From: Acanthosepion pharaonis
Lineage: Eukaryota > Mollusca > Cephalopoda > Sepiida > Sepiidae
Assembly (NCBI GenBank): GCA_903632075.3
Contig: CAHIKZ030004282.1
Location: forward strand, 609,501 to 673,500
Direction: 5' to 3'
DNA: 64,000 nucleotides
Shown: positions 1 through 8,900 of the stretch, one piece after another
Position numbering within the stretch: position 1 is the stretch's first letter
How the letters are laid out: each line of letters begins with the position of its first letter
Notes under the pieces: generated by a model
The model's input: only the letters and a program-made list of their open reading frames with translations
What the model was told of the DNA's origin: nothing
Databases searched by the model: none
Made by a program: the position numbers and the translations under genes

Positions 1-242
1 TAAAAGTAAGAGATAGATCAAGTATCGACCATCATAAAGACTGAAAAATAAAATTGACAAAGATTATTCTTTAAGGTTGACAGACACGCATGTCTTAATT
101 TTAAAAAAAAATTTTTTTAATTTTCTTTATTTTTTACGAATTGGTCAAACTCAAACAAAAACATTGTTTTCAATTGTTATGAGTCCACCGATTGAATACA
201 ATTTTTATTATAAACATTAAGAAACACTACCTGCCAAAAAAA
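1..242. other. AT-rich flank, nothing recognised
   Basis: This is AT-rich single-copy-looking DNA with A and T homopolymer runs around 100-135. I see no reading frame, RNA gene or repeat boundary that I can name. The dispersed element described next begins near its right end. Confidence 0.5.
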
Positions 243-303
243 GTGAAGTTTTGTTGAAATCGGTTGAAAAATGTAGGAAATACGATCCCATATATAAACG
301 GAC

Positions 304-362
<59 letters not shown>

Positions 363-380
363 GCGTTTTATAATAAGTAT
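243..380 (+). repeat. Dispersed element end, copy 1 (with expanded AC tract)
   Basis: The segment begins GTGAAGTTTTGTTGAAAT, continues through GGTTGAAAAATGTAGGAAAT and CCCATATATAAACG, runs into a long AC tract, and ends GCGTTTTATAATAAGTA. A second copy at 527-624 has the same word order with only a few substitutions. The layout of a conserved block, a short CA-type tract and a fixed TTTTATAATA tail resembles the 3' end of a short dispersed mobile element (SINE, MITE or Helitron-like). I cannot name the family. The main difference between copies is the AC tract, 53 bp here against about 13 bp in copy 2. Confidence 0.6.
306..358. repeat. (AC)n microsatellite
   Basis: An uninterrupted AC dinucleotide tract of 53 bp (about 26 repeats) inside copy 1 of the dispersed element. 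The matching position in copy 2 (about 589-602) is short and interrupted by a G. The tract therefore probably grew by slippage from a short CA stretch already present in the element. Confidence 0.97.
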
Positions 381-526
381 AACTCGATATGAGTTGTCCC
401 CCTTTCATTCTCGCGACAGCGATGCCTCTTAATCGTGTTTTCAAGTTGATTTCGTGCAAAAACAATTGTGTTTTTCCCATTTTTGACGTGTGCCAGGACC
501 ACCGCAAGGTAATTTTACGTAGTCCT
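381..526 (+). other. Spacer between the two dispersed-element copies
   Basis: A 146-bp stretch between the two conserved element ends, including GCGACAGCGATGCC, TTTTCAAGTTGATTTCG and GTGCCAGGACCACCGCAAGG. It runs straight into copy 2. It may be the body of the element whose 3' end is copy 2, giving an element of about 240 bp, but no matching body precedes copy 1, so this is inference. Confidence 0.3.
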
Positions 527-624
527 GTGAAGTTTTGTTGAAATAGGTTGAAAAATGTAGGAAATCCGATCCCATATATAAACGTACAGACACACACGCA
601 CAATCTGCGTTTTATAATAAGTAA
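527..624 (+). repeat. Dispersed element end, copy 2
   Basis: Repeats the order of copy 1: GTGAAGTTTTGTTGAAAT, GGTTGAAAAATGTAGGAAAT, CCCATATATAAACG, a short interrupted CA tract, then GCGTTTTATAATAAGTA. The offset from copy 1 is 284 bp at the left edge. The two copies look highly similar outside the microsatellite, so they share a fairly recent origin, either by two insertions of one family or by local duplication. Confidence 0.6.
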
Positions 625-1002
625 GATTACAGCAGTTTTTATTACATCCAAGAAATCTTTGCTTGAATACTTTTTTCATATCTCATATACATCTCTTTCA
701 ATGATGGCCAAGAAGCTTCCTATTGTATTAATATATATTATATTCATTTTCTATCTTTAATAAATGTTCGTTCAGATGGGCGAGAGTAGGCTTTGCATTA
801 ATGTATTCTTTAGTTTAAATCTTCTTGGTTGTAACCTGTGTCATTCAAAAATGTCTTGTGCGAGAACATAATTGCATTTGTCTCGATACCATCATCAATC
901 TTGAAACCTATATTTTTAAAGCCTATAATACTAATACGAAACATTGTAATGAGTTTGTCGGTCAACTTGAAACCCCCAAAGCGAGTGGAGGTGGGCAGGC
1001 GC
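625..1002. other. Intergenic, no gene recognised
   Basis: AT-rich sequence becoming more GC-rich after about 970. The only open frame of note on the plus strand (825-1013, about 62 codons) has no recognisable domain, signal peptide or family motif, and is about the length expected by chance. I annotate no gene here. Confidence 0.4.
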
Positions 1003-1189
1003 GGGAACTGTGATTGGTAGCTGGCTTGTTGGTGTTTTGCATAGGTGAGTTACCAAGCTCTATGTAAAGGGCTGGAATGAGAAGGAGAGCAGTTTTCAGT
1101 CTCAGAAGTGGAGACTGTGTCCGTCGCTACGACAGCAGGAGAGAAAGAGACGAAATCATTTATTTTTTCGTGACACATTCCAACACAAA
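1003..1189 (+). promoter_or_regulatory. Promoter- or LTR-like segment 1
   Basis: A relatively GC-rich island in AT-rich DNA. On the plus strand it has GATTGG (an inverted CCAAT word) near 1013, a TATA-like TATGTAAAG at 1061, and TCAGTC at 1096-1101, which matches the arthropod initiator consensus. Next come a perfect 7-bp inverted repeat, a purine-rich leader, and an A/T-rich tail (ATTTATTTTTTCG) ending near ACACAAAC. This order is what a retrotransposon LTR or a Pol II promoter would show. The TATA-to-initiator distance (about 37 bp) is a little long. No element coding region follows, so a solo LTR is possible but unproven. Confidence 0.3.
1097..1117 (+). other. Perfect 7-bp stem hairpin
   Basis: CAGTCTC at 1097-1103 pairs exactly with GAGACTG at 1111-1117 across a 7-nt loop. 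It starts at the initiator-like word, so it would lie at the very 5' end of any transcript starting there. Confidence 0.6.
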
Positions 1190-1256
1190 CATTACTCCAC
1201 CTCTCCAATTGTCTTCTAAGTAGTGTTGACTGACTATTTCTATGAAGAACACAACC
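1190..1256 (+). repeat. Junction repeat, copy 1
   Basis: Starts ATTACTCCA and contains TTGTCTTCTAAG, GTTGACTGAC and ATGAAGAAC. The sequence at 2671-2738 has the same words in the same order with substitutions (ATTACTCCA, TTGTCTTTTAAG, GTTGACAATTTCC, AAAGAACC). Each copy directly follows a promoter- or LTR-like segment, which suggests the two composite segments descend from related insertions. Confidence 0.5.
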
Positions 1257-1746
1257 TCTTGTTGGGGTCCGTCAGTCCAGGATTTTGTTCCTATCTCATT
1301 GTCAAGATTCTAAACATTTAACAACAACACATCTTTCAAATGAAACATAAAAAATTATTTTCTGAAGGAAAGATAGAAGCAGAACGTCAGTAGAAATAAC
1401 ATTTATATTATTTTCAGAAATATACAATAACAATGAAATGTTCAAGTTTGTTTTATAGAGTAATAAAGTGTTCGTAACACGGTGTGAAATGCATGGACGC
1501 AAAGGCTTAGTCAGCAGTTGTTGTCAGTCATATCTTCATTGCGTACGTGCAGGTCAAACTGGCCTTCGAAATTGTTTTGATTCCCGTGAAGCAGTAGGCT
1601 TCTATTTTTATATCTGTAAAGAGGGATCTGAAATTTAATTTCACATAGGTGTGAAGGTTTTGAATACAAGGTTTTCATTAGTTAGAAAATATAATTTCAC
1701 ACTGGCTCACAAAAATCTTTCTCGAAGGAATTGTTATTTTCTAAAT
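1257..1746 (+). repeat. Segmental duplication, unit A
   Basis: Unit A is matched in order by unit B (1933-2456). Shared anchors include TTGTTG-GGTC near the start, AAACATTTAA, ACAACACATCTTT, AGAAGCAGAACGTCAGT, AAATAACATTTATA, ATACAATAACAAT, GCTTCTATTTTTATATC, TTTCACATAG and TTTCACACTGGCTC. Divergence includes substitutions and indels such as an extra TTATTTTCAG block in A and an extra TTCCTTGCAGTG block in B, so the duplication is not recent. No coding capacity is evident. Just downstream of its left edge TTGGGGTCCGTCAGTCCAGG slightly resembles a retroelement primer-binding region, but I would not rely on that. Confidence 0.75.
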
Positions 1747-1932
1747 GGTTAAACAATAACGTTGTAATCATAGCCATTTCTTTCTTCAGCCATGTTCCAT
1801 CCTCTGCTTTAATGACACTTAGCTCTTAAATAGCACTTACTGCTACACGACTGGCATCACATCATAGAATTGATTATTTAATTTTGGTAAACACCTGCAC
1901 CATTGCATTGGATCATCTTTGTTTAATCATTT
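1747..1932. other. Spacer between duplication units, nothing recognised
   Basis: A 186-bp AT-rich spacer separating duplicated units A and B. It has no counterpart after unit B and no recognisable gene or repeat. Confidence 0.4.
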
Positions 1933-2456
1933 CATTGTTGAGGTCTGTCTACCCAGGTTTTACTTACTATCTGTGTGTTGGGATTTTAAACATTTAATAA
2001 CAGCACATCTTTAAAATGAAATATAAAAAAGGTTATTTTCTGGAGGAAAAGTAGAAGCAGAACGTCAGTTGAAATAACATTTATAGATATACAATAACAA
2101 TAAAAATGTTCAATTTTCCTTGCAGTGTAGTTTGTTTTATAAAATGATTAAGTGTTCGTCGTGCTGTGTGAGATGTGTGGACAGATTTACTTTATAGCGG
2201 TCATCCCAATGTGTTTGTGAGTTTGTAGACAAAGGTTTAGTATGGAGGTAGTTAATCCCTTTTATTGTGTGCGTGAACAAGGTATGCTTCTATTTTTATA
2301 TCCGTAAGGGGATTCAAAATCTAATTTCACATAGAGGTGTGAACATTTTGAATAAAAGTTTTTCATTGGTTAGAAAATAATTTCACACTGGCTCGCGAAA
2401 ATCTTTTTCTCGAATTTGATGAAGTGTTGAAGGGAGTTATTATTGACATTTTCTAA
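1933..2456 (+). repeat. Segmental duplication, unit B
   Basis: The diverged second copy of unit A, offset about 675 bp at the left edge. Order of shared words is conserved through its whole length, ending at the ATTTTCTAAA block. Compared with A it carries an insertion near 2120-2135 and another near 2417-2445 (TTTGATGAAGTGTTGAAGGG). A direct tandem duplication followed by drift, or two copies of one retroelement internal region, would both explain it. Confidence 0.75.
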
Positions 2457-2459
2457 AAA

Positions 2460-2690
2460 ATAACACGTGGTAGGACTACAACTACGTCCGCCATGTATTT
2501 TGTTGGTATTTGCCCCAGTGATTATTGTTTATCAAACAAATCTTCTGATGGAATTTTATTGGTTGAGAAATATAAGTCCTACAGTCTAGCCCAGACATCA
2601 GGAGCACCCAATTTAGTTCTACATTTCTTACATTTGAGAAATCAATTTTAGGGCTTCATACGAGCCGAAAGCATTACTCCATCGGTTGTC
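2460..2690 (+). promoter_or_regulatory. Promoter- or LTR-like segment 2
   Basis: Contains CACGTG at its left, a GC-richer CTACGTCCGCCATG block, ATTGG (inverted CCAAT) at about 2559, TATAAG at 2571-2576, and CAGTCTAGCCCAGAC just after. The last 20 bp overlap a junction sequence related to 1190-1256. The TATA word sits about 11 bp before the CAGTCT word, too close for a normal TATA-initiator pair, so any start site would be nearer 2600. It could be an LTR of an element related to segment 1; no element genes are present. Confidence 0.25.
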
Positions 2691-2738
2691 TTTTAAGTTT
2701 TGATGGTTGACAATTTCCATAAAGAACCAAGTCTCTAT
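2671..2738 (+). repeat. Junction repeat, copy 2
   Basis: Diverged copy of 1190-1256: ATTACTCCA, TTGTCTTTTAAG, GGTTGACAATTTCC and AAAGAACC in the same order. It follows LTR-like segment 2 as copy 1 follows segment 1. Confidence 0.5.
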
Positions 2739-2946
2739 ATCAGTTAACAATAAATATGTTGCTCGCATTTCATCATTAAAATGATTTTTGAGAAACTAGT
2801 TTTCACGTATGTATTGTTCAACTTGATTCGTTTTGTGATGCTTGTTCAAAAGTAGTATTTTGATTCCTTCATTCCTTTGAATTTTCATTACGAGGGTACA
2901 AACTTTCTTCTTGTAACACCAAAGATGAACTGAAAACAAGTTCCTT
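2739..2946. other. Intergenic, nothing recognised
   Basis: AT-rich sequence without open frames, repeats or motifs that I can support. It leads into the tetranucleotide minisatellite. Confidence 0.4.
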
Positions 2947-2984
<38 letters not shown>

Positions 2985-3042
2985 ATAGTCTGTTCATTTC
3001 TATCTATTTATGCATGTATCTATCCATCCTAATCTGCTCATT

Positions 3043-3095
<53 letters not shown>

Positions 3096-3207
3096 TCTAA
3101 TCTGTTCACTTCTATGTATGTATTATCTATCTATCCATCTGTCTATCTATCATTGTCTGTTCATTTCTATCTATTTATGTATGCATCTATCCATCCTAGT
3201 CTGTTCA

Positions 3208-3251
<44 letters not shown>

Positions 3252-3357
3252 CTAGCCTGTTCATTTATTTCTATGTATGCGTGTATCTATCCTAGTCTCT
3301 TTCTTTCTTTCTTTCTTTCTTTGTTCACTTATTTCTATCTATTCTAGTCTGTTCATT

Positions 3358-3405
<48 letters not shown>

Positions 3406-3418
3406 ATCTGTTCGCTTC

Positions 3419-3452
<34 letters not shown>

Positions 3453-3524
3453 TGTGTCTATTTATCATAGTTTGTTCATTTCTATTTATGTATGCATGTA
3501 TCTACCCATCCTAGTCTGTTCATT

Positions 3525-3583
<59 letters not shown>

Positions 3584-3644
3584 CAGTCTGATTATATCAA
3601 TCTATTTCAGTGTGTTCATATCAGTCCATCTATTTCAGTCAGTT

Positions 3645-3697
<53 letters not shown>
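2947..3697 (+). repeat. Compound TCTA / TTTC / TATG minisatellite
   Basis: At least six TCTA tracts (about 2947-2984, 3043-3095, 3208-3251, 3358-3405, 3524-3583 and 3645-3697), one TTTC tract (about 3296-3322) and one TATG tract (about 3421-3455). The tracts are separated by a recurrent spacer of the form AGTCTGTTCATTTC with drift. The spacer recurs about a dozen times, so this is a hierarchical repeat in which whole tract-plus-spacer modules were duplicated and then each tract changed length by slippage. The plus-strand open frames full of Ser, Ile, Tyr and Leu here are artefacts of the repeat. Confidence 0.95.
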
Positions 3698-4029
3698 TTC
3701 AGATAAAAATAGACGGAGTATCTCAGTTCGTTCATTTCTATTTACTTTCATTTAATACTATTGTTTTGATTTGTAGCATGAAACCAAGGCCGGCAATCGA
3801 TTTACTATTTTTATTTTACTTTTACTTTAGTTTAATATTCAAGAAATGTTGACCGAAGAAAAAAAGCAGAGCAACATAAAAGTTTTGGATATTTTAAATT
3901 TGTATTTAATCAATTCACCTCAAGCAAGGCAATAAAGTCACTAAGACGCACGTGTTTACTGAGTGTTAGGGAATATGAGCAAGAAAAAAAAATCAACATT
4001 AAGGAACAAGAACAATAAAAGAACAAGAA
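3698..4029. other. Non-coding; possible 3' UTR of the LINE relic
   Basis: AT-rich and purine-rich on the plus strand near 3850-4020. On the minus strand it lies directly downstream of the LINE reading frame, so the part nearest 4029 is probably that element's 3' untranslated region. I see no clear poly(A) tail or target-site duplication marking the end of the element. Confidence 0.35.
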
Positions 4030-4299
4030 TTAAGACGACAGAAGATAGCGATTGACATTGCATTTAATTTTTTGAAGAACACAATTGGTTGGAAAGCAAG
4101 AAAACGGAAGAAAGTTCCACAAGTGAGAAGTGCGATATAAAAAACTATTAGCATAAAACTTACGGTTATATCTATGCATTTCCACTGCAAAAGGATGAGA
4201 CCTTGCCGCCACTCTAGTACTGCGATTAAATTCATAAAGTCTAGGTAACATAGAGCTAAGTTCATCAGAACAATGTCCATGAAAATATCTATATAAAAG
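4030..4299 (-). pseudogene. LINE (non-LTR retrotransposon) ORF2 C-terminal fragment, 5'-truncated
   Basis: The minus-strand frame read from 4299 down to the stop at 4030-4032 gives 89 codons. In order it has YRYFHGHCSDELSSMLP, then STRVAARSHPFAVEMHR, then SFLYRTSHLWNFLP, and ends VNRYLLSS before the stop. This is the usual tail of ORF2 in CR1/jockey-like LINEs: a tyrosine- and cysteine-containing block, an R-T/S-R-x-A-x-x-HP block, then the RTxxLWNxLP signature and a short basic VNRxLL end. The reverse-transcriptase and endonuclease domains are absent. An in-frame stop lies immediately upstream of 4299, so it is a dead, 5'-truncated copy. An overlapping minus-strand frame (3999-4280) is a shadow. 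I recognise it from the motifs and have no alignment. Confidence 0.8.
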
Positions 4300-5385
4300 T
4301 TACAGGTAAGACAAGTTACAGCTGTGTGAAAGTGACTAAAGCCGAGATATCATGTCAGGACCAGGTCAGAGACCTTGCCGCCAATGAAGTAATGCTGTTC
4401 ATGTTACCATTATTTTATTTCATGTTTTGTTATTCTATTGGGAATATAAATATGTCCAATACAATTGCAAAATTGCTTAAATCGTCCTTTAATTTTTTTT
4501 TTACATTACGACTATACTTTTCTAGTATAGAAATAAATCATAATATTTTTGCTCAAATTCCTTATTCAATGTGGAAAGCAAAAGAAAAAAGGTCTAAATT
4601 TTGTCTTACATAAAAGTTTGACGTCATTCATCGCCAAAGATAAACTTCGTTTTGGCAACTTGTGTCTTGAAAAATACGGGCACCGTCAGACTTTGTCAGT
4701 TATCTGGCAGTTTAGGGAGCTCTTCAAGAATGTCTGATTTATGCGTTCTTCTCAGGTGGAATTCAAAAAAGAAAAATACAACTGCTTGAATTATGGAGGA
4801 TATTGTCAGTTTTTCAAAAACGAATCCATCATTACATACAACCACCAGAAAAGATATTGTTGTCTCAAACTTCTAATGTCTAAAATGTCTGCTACCTCAT
4901 CATAAAGGCTGCCTGACTGGAAAAAAACTTTCCTAAAGTAACAAAATAAAAAAAATTCTAACATTAATATCACGGAACTGGTACAGAGTTCTCAAACCAT
5001 TGAAGGATGGTATTATTACTCGACAAATTCTTCAAACCTTTACTTATAATTTTTCTTTCTTTCAGATACCTGCCGTAGAGTAGAATTAAACGAACTGGTC
5101 TTGTAGATAAATCTCTATTATAATTTTGACTCATTGCTCTAATATTGTAGCCTTGTGACAGGTTAAGCTAAAAATAATTACTTGGGCGTGGTTGAGATAA
5201 GTAGGCATTTTTAAATACAAGCCCAGATGATCGTTGATCAAATCTTCGTAAAAACTAGAATTTCGGGTGCTGATTTTCGAGGCAAACAAATTGTTCTTAT
5301 TTGGAGGGTTATATCTTTCCGTCAGTTTTACAAAACTATTTGGCCACATATAGTTCTATGGTAGAAGGTGTCATATAGAAAGAAT
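4300..5385. other. Intergenic, no gene recognised
   Basis: About 1.1 kb of AT-rich DNA between the LINE relic and the satellite. Plus-strand open frames at 4326-4613 and 4549-4737 and a minus-strand frame at 5131-5349 are 60-95 codons. They lack recognisable domains, and their hydrophobic, Phe-rich or unstructured composition is what AT-rich DNA yields by chance. A splice-acceptor-like tract sits at about 5045-5065. I call no gene. Confidence 0.45.
5045..5106 (+). other. Splice-acceptor-like tract and short terminal frame (weak)
   Basis: A pyrimidine tract (TTTTTCTTTCTTTCAG) ends in AG at 5064-5065. It is followed by a frame reading TCRRVELNELVL and a TAG stop at 5104-5106. This is the arrangement of an intron 3' end with a very short last exon. 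No upstream exon or donor can be tied to it, so it may be chance. Confidence 0.12.
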
Positions 5386-5489
5386 ATGTTTAGGACATTG
5401 GAAATTCTCTACGAAGAAAAACGAAGAATTCTAAAATACGGATGGAGAGGCAGAGATTTAAGAAAGAATTGAAGGATATGAGATATTCA
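5386..5489 (+). repeat. Left edge of the satellite: decayed unit fragments
   Basis: Pieces of the 119-bp unit appear here in altered form: TCTACGAAGAAAAACG, then a jump that skips the middle of the unit to GGAGAGGCAGA, then AAGAAAGAATTGAAGGATAT. From about 5490 the order becomes regular. Edge copies that are diverged and partly deleted are normal for satellites, because homogenisation fails at array ends. A short frame starting at 5386 (MFRTLEILYEEKRRILKYG and on) is not a recognisable protein. Confidence 0.7.
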
Positions 5490-5831
5490 TTATGAAAGAA
5501 TTGAAGAAGTTTTAAAATATTCTACAAGAAGAACGGACGAAATAAATTAATGTAGCCAGAAATATCCAGTGGCACAATTGGAGAGGCAGATCAGCATTGT
5601 AAGAAAGAATTGAAGGATATGAGTTTTAAAATATTCTACGAAGAAGAACGGACGAAATAGGCAAATTAATGTAGCCAGAAATATCCAGTGGCACAATTGG
5701 AGAGGCAGATCAGCATTATAAGAAAGAATTGAAGGATATGAGTTTTTAAAAATATTCTACGAAGAAGAACGGACGAAATAGGCAAATTAATGTAGCCAGA
5801 AATATCCAGTGGCACAATTGGAGAGGCAGAT

Positions 5832-5950
5832 CAGCATTATAAGAAAGAATTGAAGGATATGAGTTTTAAAATATTCTACGAAGAAGAACGGACGAAATAG
5901 GCAAATTAATGTAGCCAGAAATATCCAGTGGCACAATTGGAGAGGCAGAT
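5832..5950 (+). repeat. Reference monomer of the 119-bp satellite
   Basis: A copy that matches the majority sequence throughout; the next two copies (5951-6069 and 6070-6188) have the same length and sequence. Numbering the unit from CAGCATTATA, the order of landmarks is: AAGAAAGAATTGAAGG (11-26), GGATATGAGTTTTAAAATAT (24-43), CTACGAAGAAGAACGGACG (45-63), GCAAATTAATGTAGCC (70-85), AAATATCCAGTGGCACAATT (88-107), GGAGAGGCAGAT (108-119). Unit position 8 is A in most copies and G in a minority. Confidence 0.95.
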
Positions 5951-8900
5951 CAGCATTATAAGAAAGAATTGAAGGATATGAGTTTTAAAATATTCTACGA
6001 AGAAGAACGGACGAAATAGGCAAATTAATGTAGCCAGAAATATCCAGTGGCACAATTGGAGAGGCAGATCAGCATTATAAGAAAGAATTGAAGGATATGA
6101 GTTTTAAAATATTCTACGAAGAAGAACGGACGAAATAGGCAAATTAATGTAGCCAGAAATATCCAGTGGCACAATTGGAGAGGCAGATCAGCATTATAAG
6201 AAAGAATTGAAGGATATGAGTTTTAAAAATATGAAATAGGCAAAATTTTAGCCAGAAAATCCAGTGGCACAATTGGAGAGGCAGATCAGCATTATAAGAA
6301 AGAATTGAAGGATATGAGTTTTTAAAATATTCTACGAAGAACGGACGAAATAGGCAAATTAATGTAGCCAGAAATATCCAGTGGCACAATTGAGAGGCAG
6401 ATCAGCATTATAAGAAAGAATTGAAGGATATGAGTTTTAAAATATTCTACGAAGAAGAACGGACGAAATAGGCAAATTAATGTAGCCAGAAATATCCAGT
6501 GGCACAATTGGAGAGGCAGATCAGCATTATAAGAAAGAATTGAAGGATATGAGTTTTAAAAATATTCTACGAAGAAGAACGGACGAAATAGGCAAATTAA
6601 TGTAGCCAGAAAATATCCAGTGGCACAATTGGAGAGGCAGATCAGCATTATAAGAAAGAATTGAAGGATATGAGTTTTAAAATATTCTACGAAGAAGAAC
6701 GGACGAAATAGGCAAATTAATGTAGCCAGAAATATCCAGTGGCACAATTGAGAGGCAGATCAGCATTATAAGAAAGAATTGAAGGATATGAGTTTTAAAA
6801 TATTCTACGAAGAAGAACGGACGAAAATAGGCAAATTAATGTAGCCAGAAATATCCAGTGGCACAATTGGAGAGGAAGCAGATCAGCATTAATAAGAAAA
6901 AGAATTGAAGCAGATAATTGAGATATTTTAAAATATTCTACGAAGAAGAACGGACGAAATAGGCAAATTAATGTAGCCAGAAATATCCAGTGGCACAATT
7001 GGAGAGGCAGATCAGCATTATAAGAAAGAATTGAAGGATATGAGTTTTAAAATATTCTACGAAGAAGAACGGACGAAATAGGCAAATTAATGTAGCCAGA
7101 AATATCCAGTGGCACAATTGGAGAGGCAGATCAGCATTATAAGAAAGAATTGAAGGATATGAGTTTTAAAATATTCTACGAAGAAGAACGGACGAAATAG
7201 GCAAATTAATGTAGCCAGAAATATCCAGTGGCACAATTGGAGAGGCAGATCAGCATTGTAAGAAAGAATTGAAGGATATGAGTTTTAAAATATTCTACGA
7301 AGAAGAACGGACGAAATAGGCAAATTAATGTAGCCAGAAATATCCAGTGGCACAATTGGAGAGGCAGATCAGCATTGTAAGAAAGAATTGAAGGATATGA
7401 GTTTTAAAATATTCTACGAAGAAGAACGGACGAAATAGGCAAATTAATGTAGCCAGAAATATCCAGTGGCACAATTGAGAGGCAGATCAGCATTATAAGA
7501 AAGAATTGAAGGATATGAGTTTTAAAATATTCTACGAAGAAGAACGGACGAAATAAGGCAAATTAATGAATGAGTTTTAAAAGCCAGAAATATCCAGTGG
7601 CAAACAATTGGAGAGGCAGATCAGCATTATAAGAAAAGAATTGAAGGATATGAGTTTTAAAATATTCTACGAAGAAGAACGGACGAAATAGGCAAATTAA
7701 TGTAGCCAGAAATATCCAGTGGCACAATTGGAGAGGCAGAGGCATTATAAGAAAGAATTGAAGGATATGAGTTTTAAAATATTCTTAGGCAAATTAATAA
7801 GAAAATCCAGTGGCACAATTGGAGAGGCAGATCAGCATTATAAGAAAGAATTGAAGGATATGAGTTTTAAAATATTCTACGAAGAAGAACGGACGAAATA
7901 GGCAAATTAATGTAGCCAGAAATATCCAGTGGCACAATTGGAGAGGCAGATCAGCATTATAAGAAAGAATTGAAGGATATGAGTTTTAAAATATTCTACG
8001 AAGAAGAACGGACGAAATAGGCAAATTAATGTAGCCAGAAATATCCAGTGGCACAATTGGAGAGGCAGATCAGCATTATAAGAAAGAATTGAAGGATATG
8101 AGTTTTAAAATATTCTACGAAGAAGAACGGACGAAATAGGCAAATTAATGTAGCCAGAAATATCCAGTGGCAAACAATTGGAGAGGCAGATCAGCATTGT
8201 AAGAAAGAATTGAAGGAAATGAGTTTTAAAATATTCTACGAAGAAGAACGGACGAAATAGGCAAATTAATGTAGGCCAGAAATATCCAGGCACAATTGGA
8301 GGCAGATCAGCATTAAGAAAGAATTGAAGATGAGTTTTAAAAGATACGAAGAAGAACGGACGAAATAAGCAAATTAAAGAAATATGTGGCACAAAGAGGC
8401 AGATCAGCATTGTAAGAAAGAATTTTTGAAAATATTCTACGAAGAAGAACGGACGAAATAGGCAAATTAATGTAGCCAGAAATATCCAGTGGCACAATTG
8501 GAGAGGCAGATCAGCATTATAAGAAAGAATTGAAGGATATGAGTTTTAAAATATTCTACGAAGAAGAACGGACGAAATAGGCAAATTAATGCCAGAAATA
8601 TCCAGTGGCACAATTGGAGAGGCAGATCAGCATTATAAGAAAAAGAATTGAAGGATATGAGTTTTAAAAATATTCTACGAAGAAGAACGGACGAAATAGG
8701 CAAATTAATGTAGCCAGAAATATCCAGTGGCACAATTGGAGAGGCAGATCAGCATTATAAGAAAGAATTGAAGGATATGAGTTTTAAAATATTCTACGAA
8801 GAAGAACGGACGAAATAGGCAAATTAATGTAGCCAGAAATATCCAGTGGGAGACAATCAGCATTATAAGAAAGAGAGGATATGATCTACGAAGAAGAACG

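Noticed and set aside
217..651. Minus-strand 144-codon open frame with a Val-Cys run
   Set aside because: The Val-Cys run is the AC microsatellite, and the rest covers the duplicated non-coding element on its opposite strand. No domain is recognisable.
3010..3852. Plus-strand open frames rich in Ser, Ile, Tyr and Leu
   Set aside because: They are translations of the TCTA minisatellite, which is open in several frames by composition.
3999..4280. Minus-strand frame MDIVLMNLALCYLDFMNLIA... as a membrane protein
   Set aside because: It overlaps the LINE frame, which has recognisable family motifs; this one is its shadow in another frame.
4197..4383. Repeated 15-mer GAGACCTTGCCGCCA at 4197-4211 and 4369-4383 as a target-site duplication
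   Set aside because: The first copy lies inside the LINE coding sequence, so it cannot flank the insertion. It is probably coincidence or a tiny local duplication.
5832..5950. CENP-B box in the satellite unit
   Set aside because: The reverse complement of CTACGAAGAAGAACGGACGAAA starts with TTTCG but lacks the required central A and the CGGG end of the motif.
5832..5950. Heat-shock element in TTCTACGAAGAAGAACGG
   Set aside because: The TTC and GAA cores are three bases apart where the element needs two, and the following GAA words are direct repeats without the required alternating orientation.
5832..5950. tRNA-derived or Pol III promoter origin of the satellite
   Set aside because: No B-box (GGTTCGANTCC) or convincing A-box is present in the unit on either strand.
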